Shown here: in pieces, positions 1 to 5,829 of the stretch
How positions within the stretch are numbered: position 1 is the first letter of the stretch
Layout of the letters: each line of letters opens with the position of its first letter
Assembly: GCA_002306945.1 (NCBI GenBank)
Contig: DBTH01000257.1
Coordinates: 1 to 7,669, forward strand
Reading direction: 5' to 3'
Length of the DNA: 7,669 nucleotides
Origin: Methylacidiphilaceae bacterium UBA1321
Lineage (GTDB): Bacteria; Verrucomicrobiota; Verrucomicrobiia; Methylacidiphilales; UBA1321
Program-made: the position numbers and the translations under genes
Notes under the pieces: generated by a model
Told to the model about the DNA's origin: nothing
Seen by the model: only the letters and a program-made list of their open reading frames with translations
Databases searched by the model: none

Positions 1-20
1 TACTGAGTTTTTTAGAGCAT

Positions 21-145
21 TTCAAAGTATCATGCACACAAAGACTGTGGGCGCTGCCCCCATATCCCCCGCTAAAGGGTATGATTTCCTTAAGCAGGAG
101 GTTTAGAGGACAGAGTCCTCCATTCTCTGTGCATGATACTTTAAA
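21..145. repeat. Nested inverted-repeat element downstream of mtnP
   Basis: A perfect 15-bp inverted repeat, aaagtatcatgcaca at 24-38 and tgtgcatgatacttt at 128-142, bounds the element. With one mismatch it extends to 21-38/128-145. Inside are smaller stems: gggc/gccc at 49-52/56-59 and gaggac/gtcctc at 106-111/115-120 with a 3-nt loop. No ORF of note lies inside and no target-site duplication is evident. Either strand could fold into a branched cruciform-like structure. It lies just past the mtnP stop codon, so it could act as an RNA 3' end, but no T tract follows the stem in that direction. It resembles the non-autonomous MITE or REP-like palindromic elements scattered in many genomes; genome copy number would decide. 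Positions 1-158 hold no gene. Confidence 0.6.
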
Positions 146-158
146 TCACGATAGAACC

Positions 159-1028
159 TTACTTCTTATACTTCTCGATGAGGGGTGAGAGTTTTTTGAC
201 GGTATGCTCGGGCCAATGACTTTGCGGGGTCATGATGGCGAATTCGAGCGCGCTATGGGCTTTGGCGGTGCCGAGCTTGGCGACGCGGGGGATGGCGGCG
301 ACGAGGATTTTCTGGGCGAGCGCGGTGTTTTTTTGCAGGCAGGAGACGACCATGTCGACGGTCACTTGATCGTGTTCGGGATGCCAGCAATCGTAATCGG
401 TGACCATGGCGACCGTGGCGTAGGCGATCTCGGCTTCGCGGGCGAGTTTGGCCTCGATGAGGTTGGTCATGCCGACGACGGAGAATCCGGATTTCTGGTA
501 GGAGAGGGATTCGGCACGGGTGGAGAAGGCGGGGCCTTCGATATTGACGTAGGTGCCGTCTTTGGTCACGCGCGCGCCGGATTCCTTCGCGGCGTCAAAG
601 ATCGCGCTTTGCAATTCGAGGCTGACCGGTTCGCCGAACGCGATGTGGGCGACGATGCCTTCGCCGAAGAACGTGTCCGGCTGGCGGCCCTTGGTGCGAT
701 CGAAGAATTGATCGGGCAGAACGACGTCGCCCGGAGCGAATTGTTGTTGGAGCGAACCGACCGCGCTGACGCTGATGATCCACTTCACGCCGAGTTCCTT
801 GAAGCCGAAAATATTCGCGCGGTGGGGCAATTCGCTCGGCAGGAGGCGGTGACCGCGGCCGTGGCGCGGCAGGAAAGCCACCTGCTGGCCGGCGAGTTCG
901 CCAATGACGTAGGCATCCGACGGATCGCCGAAGGGCGTGCGCAACCGCACTTCCTCGTGCAGGGAGAATCCGCCGAGTTGATAGAGACCGCTGCCGCCGA
1001 CAAGACCGATCAGGGGGGATGAGGGCAT
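159..1028 (-). CDS. mtnP: S-methyl-5'-thioadenosine phosphorylase
   Basis: This cytosolic enzyme cleaves 5'-methylthioadenosine with phosphate into adenine and 5-methylthioribose-1-phosphate, the entry step of methionine salvage after polyamine synthesis. The 289 residues match the family length. The nucleoside-phosphorylase features run in order: phosphate-binding GGSGLY (11-16) and PRHGRGH (54-60), SAVGSL (88-93), PDQFFDRT (105-112), EGPAFSTRAE (164-173), MTNL (187-190) and DYDCW (211-215). The DYD aspartates bind the adenine base; DYDCW is typical of MTAP rather than guanosine-type phosphorylases. The start is the only ATG that leaves a normal short lead before GGSG, and no clear Shine-Dalgarno sequence precedes it. 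The 46-nt gap after the membrane-protein gene is a C/T-rich low-complexity leader on the coding strand, so co-transcription is likely. A purine nucleoside phosphorylase is the main alternative but fits less well. Confidence 0.93.
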   Translation of the reverse strand: MPSSPLIGLVGGSGLYQLGGFSLHEEVRLRTPFGDPSDAYVIGELAGQQVAFLPRHGRGHRLLPSELPHRANIFGFKELGVKWIISVSAVGSLQQQFAPGDVVLPDQFFDRTKGRQPDTFFGEGIVAHIAFGEPVSLELQSAIFDAAKESGARVTKDGTYVNIEGPAFSTRAESLSYQKSGFSVVGMTNLIEAKLAREAEIAYATVAMVTDYDCWHPEHDQVTVDMVVSCLQKNTALAQKILVAAIPRVAKLGTAKAHSALEFAIMTPQSHWPEHTVKKLSPLIEKYKK

Positions 1029-1074
1029 GAGTTGAAGTGGGTTGAGATTGGGGTTGGGTTGAACGGGCTGACGA

Positions 1075-1842
1075 TTAGAAATAGAAATTGCGGATGATGT
1101 ATTCTCCGGCCAGCGCCGAGAGGAAGGAGAGGGCGAGCGGACGCCAGAGATATTCGACCTTCATGCCGCCCTTGATTTTGAAGTAGGCCCAGATGCCGAT
1201 CGCGGTGGGGAAAACCATGCCGAGGCCGATCCAGCCGATGAAGGGTTGGAGATGGCTCTTGGTGAGATAATCGACGACCGACTGGCCCCAACCCGCCTGC
1301 GGGAACATATGCGGGAAGGCCACCAGCGTGGCAATGAGCAACGCCGCGCGCAATCCGATGGCTAGGAAGCTGAAGGCGAGGGCGTTTTTGACAAATTCGA
1401 CAGGAACGGCGTCGCCGCGGTTTTGTGTCACGGCAAGCGCGGCGGGAATGTAGGTGGTGGTGAGCACCAGCGCGCCGAAATAGATAGAGGTGATGAACCA
1501 GACCCCCGCCGAGGTCGGCGCGGGAGGGATGATGATGAGCGAGAGCAGGCAGAGGATGCCGCCAAATGCGGTCGCACCGCTCATCCACAACTTGGCGAGG
1601 AATTCGCGTTGGAAACAGAACTGCCGCCATGCCGTTGTCGCCATCAAACCGCAACCGAGAATATAGAGGCCGGTGGAACGACCTGAGATGAATGCGGCCA
1701 GCGCCCAAAGTACGATGGTGACGAAGGCTTGCTGGATGAAGAAATGACGCGGTGTGTCTTTGACCGGCAGAAAGCCGAGATACATGGAAATTCCCGCGGC
1801 GAGCGAGACCAAAAGCAGGTTGTGCGGATACAGTGAAATCAT
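1075..1842 (-). CDS. Uncharacterised integral membrane protein, about 8 TM helices
   Basis: I do not recognise this 255-residue protein with confidence. It is strongly hydrophobic, with likely membrane helices near residues 7-25, 37-53, 57-73, 86-104, 113-138, 153-177, 199-221 and 230-248. Short loops carry most of the charge, as in TAWRQFCFQRE (70-80) and YFKIKGGMKVEY (220-231). No cofactor-binding motif or paired histidines of the haem-binding kind are evident. The C-terminal AGEYIIRNFYF (245-255) faintly recalls the end of DmsC/NrfD-type membrane anchors of molybdopterin reductases, but no catalytic partner is nearby, so I do not assign that function. Its ATG overlaps the stop of the DUF309 gene by 4 nt (ATGA), which indicates translational coupling, and mtnP follows 46 nt downstream. 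A start with no other strong candidate and coupling to its neighbour make the gene itself secure. Confidence 0.8.
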   Translation of the reverse strand: MISLYPHNLLLVSLAAGISMYLGFLPVKDTPRHFFIQQAFVTIVLWALAAFISGRSTGLYILGCGLMATTAWRQFCFQREFLAKLWMSGATAFGGILCLLSLIIIPPAPTSAGVWFITSIYFGALVLTTTYIPAALAVTQNRGDAVPVEFVKNALAFSFLAIGLRAALLIATLVAFPHMFPQAGWGQSVVDYLTKSHLQPFIGWIGLGMVFPTAIGIWAYFKIKGGMKVEYLWRPLALSFLSALAGEYIIRNFYF

Positions 1843-2264
1843 GAGTGGATGAGTTTAAGCGTTGGAGCGCGTTCTGGCGACCACGGATTTTGGCGGTAAC
1901 CGTCCCGTTCGAGAGCGCGGCAATGCTCCCGGCACAGACGGCGAACCGCTTCCAGATCGAGATCGGCGTTTATTGAGGGATACGGCTCCAGCTTTTTCAA
2001 AGCAAGCGCAAACAATCGGCCCGCCGGTCGCAACCGACCCTTTTGCAGGTGCACAAAGGCCCCCGCCAACTGGATCAATCCCTGGTAAAAACCGGCTTGC
2101 GGCTCCTGCCGCCTCTCAAGCCAAAGCTCTTCGAGAACGTCGTGCGCCTCATAATAAAGCTGCCGGTTGAAGCACGCAAAATAACCCGCGTAATGCGGAT
2201 CATGCAAACCGCCCGCTTTGAAACCGGCCAGCAACGCGTCGATCTTGGCGGATTTTCGGCTCAT
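1839..2264 (-). CDS. DUF309 family protein
   Basis: This small, probably cytosolic, all-helical protein of 141 residues carries the DUF309 signature in its middle: FNRQLYYEAHDVLEELW (32-48), followed by FYQGLIQLAGAFVHLQKG (59-76) and a leucine-rich helix ending at LKKLEPYP (89-96). The acidic/histidine EAHDVLEELW motif is the family hallmark. The biochemical role of DUF309 proteins is not established. The C-terminal part (100-141) is less conserved and arginine-rich. The ATG lies 8 nt from a -10-like TACCTT, so the message may be leaderless. The gene is first in a minus-strand unit with the membrane protein (4-nt overlap) and mtnP. The overlap suggests that the DUF309 and membrane proteins are needed together, but what they do jointly cannot be read from the sequence. 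Confidence 0.88.
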   Translation of the reverse strand: MSRKSAKIDALLAGFKAGGLHDPHYAGYFACFNRQLYYEAHDVLEELWLERRQEPQAGFYQGLIQLAGAFVHLQKGRLRPAGRLFALALKKLEPYPSINADLDLEAVRRLCREHCRALERDGYRQNPWSPERAPTLKLIHS

Positions 2265-2272
2265 CGCCCATA

Positions 2273-2301
2273 AAGGTAGCCTGGAAAATCCGGAATGCTA
2301 A
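2273..2301 (-). promoter_or_regulatory. Putative promoter of the DUF309-membrane-mtnP unit
   Basis: On the minus strand TTAGCA (2296-2301) and TACCTT (2273-2278) are separated by exactly 17 bp. The -10 box ends 8 nt before the ATG at 2264, so transcription would start at or next to the start codon. Each box alone is a weak match; the support comes from the same geometry in front of three other genes here. Confidence 0.4.
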
Positions 2302-2322
2302 TTTCCCGGCGAGAGTTTCTTT

Positions 2323-2391
2323 CCCGCTTCGCGTATCCGGGTGCAGCATCATGCTGCCCGCTTCGCGCCGCTGGATCCAACGTCACGTTGG
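2323..2391. repeat. Direct repeat and two palindromes between glutaredoxin and DUF309 genes
   Basis: The 11-mer cccgcttcgcg occurs at 2323-2333 and 2357-2367. The near-perfect palindrome gcagcat-c-atgctgc sits between them at 2343-2357, and a second hairpin ccaacg-tca-cgttgg lies at 2377-2391, directly after the glutaredoxin stop codon in the direction of transcription. No T tract follows either hairpin on the minus strand, so a classic intrinsic terminator is not supported. The hairpins could instead stabilise the glutaredoxin mRNA end or be a degenerate REP-like unit. Confidence 0.45.
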
Positions 2392-2649
2392 TTAGTCGAA
2401 CCAGATCTGATGCGAAGACAGGAACGGCTCCAGATCGTCCACGCCGAAATCGGCCAACACATCCCCGTCGATCACCAGTGTTGGCGCCTTCTTCTGGCCC
2501 GAAATGGAAACCATCTTCTGGAAGGCCACCTTGTCGTGACTGACATTGACCGCTTGATAAGGAACGCTCTTTTCCTTCAGGAATTCCTCGGCTGCGATAC
2601 ACCACGGGCAACCGCTCTTGATATAGAGTAGGGGGAGTGCTTTGGTCAT
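2392..2649 (-). CDS. Glutaredoxin-like thiol-disulfide oxidoreductase
   Basis: An 85-residue single-domain thioredoxin fold of standard glutaredoxin size. It begins with a beta strand (LPLLYIKSG), then the active site CPWC at 14-17, with both cysteines of the dithiol type. The cis-proline loop KKAPT (53-57) and GDVLADFGVDDLEPFL (62-77) match the glutathione-binding half of the family, although the usual GG pair is replaced by DFG. The expected cytosolic role is reduction of protein disulfides or glutathionylated cysteines, using electrons from glutathione or a thioredoxin-type reductase; the native donor cannot be told. CPWC rather than CPYC is a common variant. The protein has no signal peptide. 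The start is supported by a promoter whose -10 box ends 6 nt before the ATG; no Shine-Dalgarno sequence is present. It is probably monocistronic, with a 127-nt gap to the next gene. Confidence 0.9.
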   Translation of the reverse strand: MTKALPLLYIKSGCPWCIAAEEFLKEKSVPYQAVNVSHDKVAFQKMVSISGQKKAPTLVIDGDVLADFGVDDLEPFLSSHQIWFD

Positions 2650-2655
2650 AAGGGT

Positions 2656-2684
2656 AGCCTAAAGGAGAACGAATCAGCGTGCAA
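2656..2684 (-). promoter_or_regulatory. Putative glutaredoxin promoter, leaderless geometry
   Basis: On the minus strand TTGCAC (2679-2684) and TAGGCT (2656-2661) are 17 bp apart. Only 6 nt separate the -10 box from the ATG at 2649, so the start site would fall at the start codon. Its -35 box lies 3 bp from the -35 box of a plus-strand promoter, giving a divergent back-to-back pair. Confidence 0.45.
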
Positions 2685-2687
2685 CTT

Positions 2688-2716
2688 TTGTGGAGTAAAA
2701 ACGTCTATTCTATAAA
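2688..2716 (+). promoter_or_regulatory. Putative promoter for a plus-strand RNA
   Basis: TTGTGG (2688-2693) and TATAAA (2711-2716) are separated by 17 bp. The -10 box differs from consensus at only one base, and the -35 box keeps the TTG core. The predicted start is near 2722-2724, at the foot of a strong stem, with no plausible plus-strand protein-coding gene downstream. Confidence 0.45.
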
Positions 2717-2718
2717 GA

Positions 2719-2847
2719 CTTCAAACGGGTTTTATTAGAAGGTGGCCTAGTTCATGCGCGTTCTGGCTGCCTAGAAAGCCCGTTGAAGGAGCTGGAGCTG
2801 TACCTTACCGGGCGGAAGACTGGTTACTTCCGACCCGGTTCTTTTTT
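2719..2847 (+). ncRNA. Candidate small structured RNA, unknown family
   Basis: This stretch has a promoter, a stable fold and a terminator in the right order. Arm 2719-2733 pairs with 2775-2788 to give about 13 pairs, with one bulged A at 2725 and one G-U. Within its loop 2740-2747 pairs with 2765-2772, including two G-U pairs. A separate terminator hairpin at 2807-2839 is followed by a T tract ending at 2847. The transcript would be about 125 nt, and its last 24 nt are antisense to the end of ribD. It lacks the GGAAGGAAGCAGCC-type apical loop of the SRP RNA and is too short for tmRNA or RNase P RNA. A 6-codon reading frame (MRVLAA, 2754-2774), preceded by aaggtgg, is probably fortuitous. The exact 5' end is uncertain by a few bases. 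The main alternative is that the stem is a palindromic repeat with no transcript of its own. Confidence 0.4.
2807..2847 (+). terminator. Intrinsic terminator, plus direction, overlapping the ribD 3' end
   Basis: The stem accgggcggaag (2807-2818) pairs with cttccgacccggt (2827-2839), giving 12 pairs with one bulged A (2833) and an 8-nt loop. It is followed at once by ttctttttt on the plus strand (2839-2847). The T run lies only on the plus-strand side, so it stops rightward transcription entering ribD. The loop contains the ribD stop codon, so the arm also encodes the last RibD residues. Confidence 0.7.
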
Positions 2848-3888
2848 GGCCGGGGTTTTCACCAGCGCCCGCACAAATAGATCGCGCCCAACCTCTTCGA
2901 TACGCCACGAGCTGGGCAAAAATTGCACCGTCCAGCGCTTCCCTTTAGGTAGAACGACGGCTTCCGGGCCGATGCCAAGGGTCATCGGTGCGATGAAAAA
3001 GGCGATCTCGTTGACCACCCCGGCGGCGAACGCCGCACCGAGCACCTTGCCGCCGCCTTCAATTAACAGATTTGTCACGCCGAGTTTACCGAGATCGGCC
3101 AGCACGCGCGGCAACGACACGCAACGATAAACCCGCGTGCGATCCTTGAACCGGTCGGTGAATAGTTTCAACTTTGCACGCGGCAATTTCCCGCTTCGCG
3201 TCAACACCACGCGCCACGGCTGCACCTTGCCCTTGCGGCCCGGCAGGCGAACGGTCAATTGCGGATTGTCGACCCGGACGGTTTCCGCGCCGACCAGAAT
3301 CGCGTCCGATGCCCAACGCAATTCGTGCGCCCGCAGCCGCGCCTTTTCTCCCGTCAACCAACGGCCCCGGCCCGGCGGTAACGCAATGAAACCGTCCCGG
3401 CTCATCGCAATCTTCGCCACCACCCACGGACGACCCGTGACGATCCAATGATTGAAATCGCGGTTCAACTTCGCCGATTCCTTCGCCAGAACTCCGTGCA
3501 TCACGGCAATGCCCGCCTGACGTAATATTTTGAACCCGCGCCCCGCATGATGCGGATTCGGATCGGTCGCGGCGACAACCACGCGCTTGAATTTCTCCCG
3601 AATCAACGCCTCCGTGCAAGGGGGCGTCCGACCGTGCGTGCAACACGGTTCGAGCGTCACGTAAATCGTCGCTCCGGCCAGCACATGCCCGCGCCTTTTC
3701 GCATCCGCAATCGCATGAATCTCCGCGTGCGGGCCACCGGCTTTTTGATGATAACCCTCACCGAGGATTTTCCCACCGCGAACGATCACCGCACCGACGC
3801 GCGGATTCGGATTGGTCAAACCGACGCCCTTGGCCGCGAGCGCGAGCGCGCGGCGCATGAATCGTAAATCGGCAGGTGTAAAGCTCAT
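2824..3888 (-). CDS. ribD: Bifunctional riboflavin biosynthesis protein RibD (deaminase/reductase)
   Basis: RibD carries out two consecutive cytosolic steps of riboflavin synthesis: deamination of diaminohydroxyphosphoribosylaminopyrimidine, then NADPH-dependent reduction of the ribosyl side chain. The protein has 354 residues, near the family norm. The N-terminal deaminase domain (1-145) shows NPNPRVGAV (26-34) and the zinc site HAE (54-56) with PCCTHGRTPPC (81-91); likely ligands are His54, Cys82 and Cys91, with Glu56 as proton shuttle. The C-terminal reductase domain (about 153-345) shows KIAMSRDG (159-166), WLTG (177-180), DAILVGAETVRVDNPQLTVR (195-214) and LLIEGGG (274-280). I chose ATG 3888 (MSFTPADLRFMRRAL); an in-frame TTG at 3900 only adds four residues. 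No other rib gene and no FMN riboswitch lie upstream. A weak TTGACT (3948-3953) has no good -10 partner. Confidence 0.95.
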   Translation of the reverse strand: MSFTPADLRFMRRALALAAKGVGLTNPNPRVGAVIVRGGKILGEGYHQKAGGPHAEIHAIADAKRRGHVLAGATIYVTLEPCCTHGRTPPCTEALIREKFKRVVVAATDPNPHHAGRGFKILRQAGIAVMHGVLAKESAKLNRDFNHWIVTGRPWVVAKIAMSRDGFIALPPGRGRWLTGEKARLRAHELRWASDAILVGAETVRVDNPQLTVRLPGRKGKVQPWRVVLTRSGKLPRAKLKLFTDRFKDRTRVYRCVSLPRVLADLGKLGVTNLLIEGGGKVLGAAFAAGVVNEIAFFIAPMTLGIGPEAVVLPKGKRWTVQFLPSSWRIEEVGRDLFVRALVKTPAKKEPGRK

Positions 3889-3970
3889 GTGTCGGTGCAA
3901 TTTCGCAATAAACTTCGCGTGAGAAGAGTCTTTTTTGTGCTTCTGTTAGTCAAAACACGTATCGTAGCTC

Positions 3971-4546
3971 CTAAGGGAGAACTCGGATGTGTGCAGAATA
4001 CTTTCCAGCATCAGGCCCCCAATCAAAAAACAGACCGTTTCCCTTATCCTTCAAAGAATACTCTTGTTCCGACGTGATTTCGAGTTTGACTGAATATAGC
4101 AAACGTGGAGTCCTCTCGCCTACAACCGAGGCAAACACTTCCAAAATATAAGCTCCTGCTAAAAATTGAAAAGATGTTCCATCGAAAGGTAGCAGAAAAT
4201 GGTGATTTGCAGTTATGCCACTTTCAGGCACATACAAGCCACTGCCACGACTGAGCTGCTTATCTCCATATGTCCAGATACTAAAATTTTGAGTAGTTTC
4301 CCCACGCTTAAGCCGCACATACATACTTTCAACAATTCTTCCTCGCTTAGATGTGGCGTATAGTAATGAGCAAAGATAAATCTTGGGCGGAAGATCGGTT
4401 GTCTTGGGACCACCATCTGGTCCCAAGAATATAACTGCCGGTCGAGTCATCAAAACCGTGCCTTTTCTCAGCAACGTAAGCCAAGCAGTAAAGCCAGATA
4501 TGATCAGAGCGATAATCGAGACGCTTAAACTAATTATTGAAATCAT
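3971..4546 (-). CDS. Membrane-anchored protein of unknown function
   Basis: I recognise no named domain in these 191 residues. One N-terminal membrane helix (about 4-26) is followed by RKGTVLMTRPAVIFLGPDGG (27-46). The remaining 145 residues look like a globular beta-rich domain containing KRGRIVESMYVRLKRGE (68-84), WTYGDKQLSRGSGLYVPESG (91-110) and NHHFLLPFDGTSFQFLAG (114-131). These segments are well formed, not low-complexity, and look like a conserved hypothetical family. The gene is clearly AT-richer than its neighbours, which suggests acquisition by transfer. The ATG is preceded by aaggg about 11 nt upstream, a weak ribosome site. The charge after the helix (LLRKG) suggests a cytoplasmic body. 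It is not tightly linked to ribD (82-nt gap) or fic (164-nt gap), so a shared role with Fic is only a possibility. Confidence 0.75.
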   Translation of the reverse strand: MISIISLSVSIIALIISGFTAWLTLLRKGTVLMTRPAVIFLGPDGGPKTTDLPPKIYLCSLLYATSKRGRIVESMYVRLKRGETTQNFSIWTYGDKQLSRGSGLYVPESGITANHHFLLPFDGTSFQFLAGAYILEVFASVVGERTPRLLYSVKLEITSEQEYSLKDKGNGLFFDWGPDAGKYSAHIRVLP

Positions 4547-4565
4547 AGATTTTGATTACCCTTAA

Positions 4566-4582
4566 GGATTAAGAGATAATCC
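4566..4582. promoter_or_regulatory. Short dyad upstream of the membrane-anchored protein gene
   Basis: The inverted repeat ggatta (4566-4571) and taatcc (4577-4582) with a 5-bp spacer lies 20 bp upstream of the ATG at 4546, where an operator could sit. The surrounding 4547-4710 is AT-rich and holds no other signal I can support: no rho-independent terminator for fic and no clear -35/-10 pair. Confidence 0.25.
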
Positions 4583-4710
4583 ATTAATTCACGCTTTTCT
4601 AAAAGCTTCACCCTATTGATCCCTCTCATCTCATCATGTCACTCGGTGATGTAAGACCAGTTTGTCGTGAGGTGCTCGAATTTCAAGTGAGTAAAAGATG
4701 CGACCTCTAT

Positions 4711-5829
4711 TTACTTCCTATCACTTTTATCCGCTTTGAGGAAATAAGAAGTACTTCGTCCACCGGCCTTGTCCTGCGTGAGAACGCCAATCTCGATGAG
4801 TTCCTTGATGTCGCGCAGGGCGGTGTCGGGTGAGCATTTGGTCAGTTTGGCGTACTTGGACGAGGTGAGTTTTCCTGCGAAGTTGCCCAGAAGAAGATTG
4901 ATGATTTTGCGTTGTCGTTCGTTGACTGGCGTTTCGGCTAGCGACTTCCAGACCTTGGCCTTGTGCAGGGTTTGGGCAAGCTCGTCTACGGTTCCGGTGA
5001 TGGCGCGTCCCAGACATCCCAGAAACCATTCCAGCCAGTCCGTAATGTCCAGCCCACCGCGCTGCGATTTTTCCAATTGATCGTAGTATTGTTTTCTTTC
5101 CCGTTCGATCTGGGCCGACAGGCTGTAAAACCGTTCGGAACTTTGCTCGGCACGGGCAAGACCGAGATCGGCAATGGCCCGCGCCATCCGCCCGTTTCCA
5201 TCCTCGAAAGGGTGAATCGTCACAAACCAGAAATGAGCGACTCCCGCCTTGAGCACCGGATCGATGCGGGTCGGTTTCTCAAACCATTCGAGAAAGGAGG
5301 TCATCTCAGGAGCGATGCGAACTGCGGAGGGCGCTTCAAAATGAATCTTCTCGTGGCCAATGGGCCCTGAAACAACCTGCATGGGCCCGATTGATGCGGG
5401 CCGCCACGCGCCGATCATGATCGGTTTCATGCCGCTGCGTCCACTCGGGAAAAGCGAGGGGTGCCAGGCAAACAATCTCTTCGCCGTGAGCGGTTCCGCG
5501 TACTTCTGCGTGGCATTCAGCATCATCTCGACAACCCCATCGACATCGCGGCTGGAGGGAGGCAATCCCGCCTCTTTCAGACCAAGCCTGCGGGCGACCG
5601 AGGAGCGAACCTGTGCGGCATTGAGTTGCTCGCCCTCAATGGCGCTCGACTTGACGACATCATGCGTCAGGGTCGTAACATTGGCTTCAAGCCGCAGCGA
5701 AAAACCCAACCCCTCCATCCGGCCCAACAAGTGCCCTTCCTGATGACGTACCTGAGCGAGCAAAGGAGACAGCCGCGCGTCATTCCATACCAGATTGGGC
5801 CAGCCTTTCAGTTCGTGGATGTAACGCAT
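4711..5829 (-). CDS. Fic family protein with inhibitory helix and C-terminal winged helix
   Basis: Fic enzymes usually transfer AMP from ATP onto a hydroxyl side chain of a target protein. The core motif HPFEDGNGR (206-214) is intact, with catalytic His206, Asp/Glu before the anion hole and Arg214. SSAIEG (61-66) fits the [S/T]xxxE[G/N] inhibitory helix placed N-terminal to the core (class II), so Glu65 should restrain activity and no separate antitoxin is needed. The N-terminus MRYIHELKGWPN is the typical opening of the DUF4172-type Fic family and sets the start at ATG 5829; an upstream in-frame TTG (5895) would add 22 atypical residues across the repeat array. The C-terminal segment (about 303-365, with SSKYAKLTKCSPDTALRDI at 323-341) is a winged-helix fold that could bind DNA. 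In total 372 residues. GGAG lies 3 nt before the ATG. Targets are unknown. Confidence 0.93.
   Translation of the reverse strand: MRYIHELKGWPNLVWNDARLSPLLAQVRHQEGHLLGRMEGLGFSLRLEANVTTLTHDVVKSSAIEGEQLNAAQVRSSVARRLGLKEAGLPPSSRDVDGVVEMMLNATQKYAEPLTAKRLFAWHPSLFPSGRSGMKPIMIGAWRPASIGPMQVVSGPIGHEKIHFEAPSAVRIAPEMTSFLEWFEKPTRIDPVLKAGVAHFWFVTIHPFEDGNGRMARAIADLGLARAEQSSERFYSLSAQIERERKQYYDQLEKSQRGGLDITDWLEWFLGCLGRAITGTVDELAQTLHKAKVWKSLAETPVNERQRKIINLLLGNFAGKLTSSKYAKLTKCSPDTALRDIKELIEIGVLTQDKAGGRSTSYFLKADKSDRK

Noticed and set aside
204..1022. Long plus-strand open frame (272 codons) opposite mtnP
   Set aside because: It is fully antisense to a clearly recognisable MTAP. Its product is a Gly/Asp/Glu/Arg-rich string with no domain, as expected from a GC-rich shadow frame.
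1010..1708. Minus-strand 232-codon frame overlapping the membrane-protein gene
   Set aside because: It lies in another frame of the same strand and gives an Arg/His/Pro-rich product without hydrophobic segments or motifs. The 255-residue frame is coupled to its neighbour and has coherent membrane helices.
2719..2847. SRP (4.5S) RNA identity for the candidate RNA
   Set aside because: The highly conserved apical region with GGAAGGAAGCAGCC is missing, and the fold has two short hairpins plus a terminator rather than one long rod.
3889..3970. FMN riboswitch upstream of ribD
   Set aside because: The gap is only 82 nt and has none of the conserved FMN-aptamer motifs (AGGGAGAAGC-type core).
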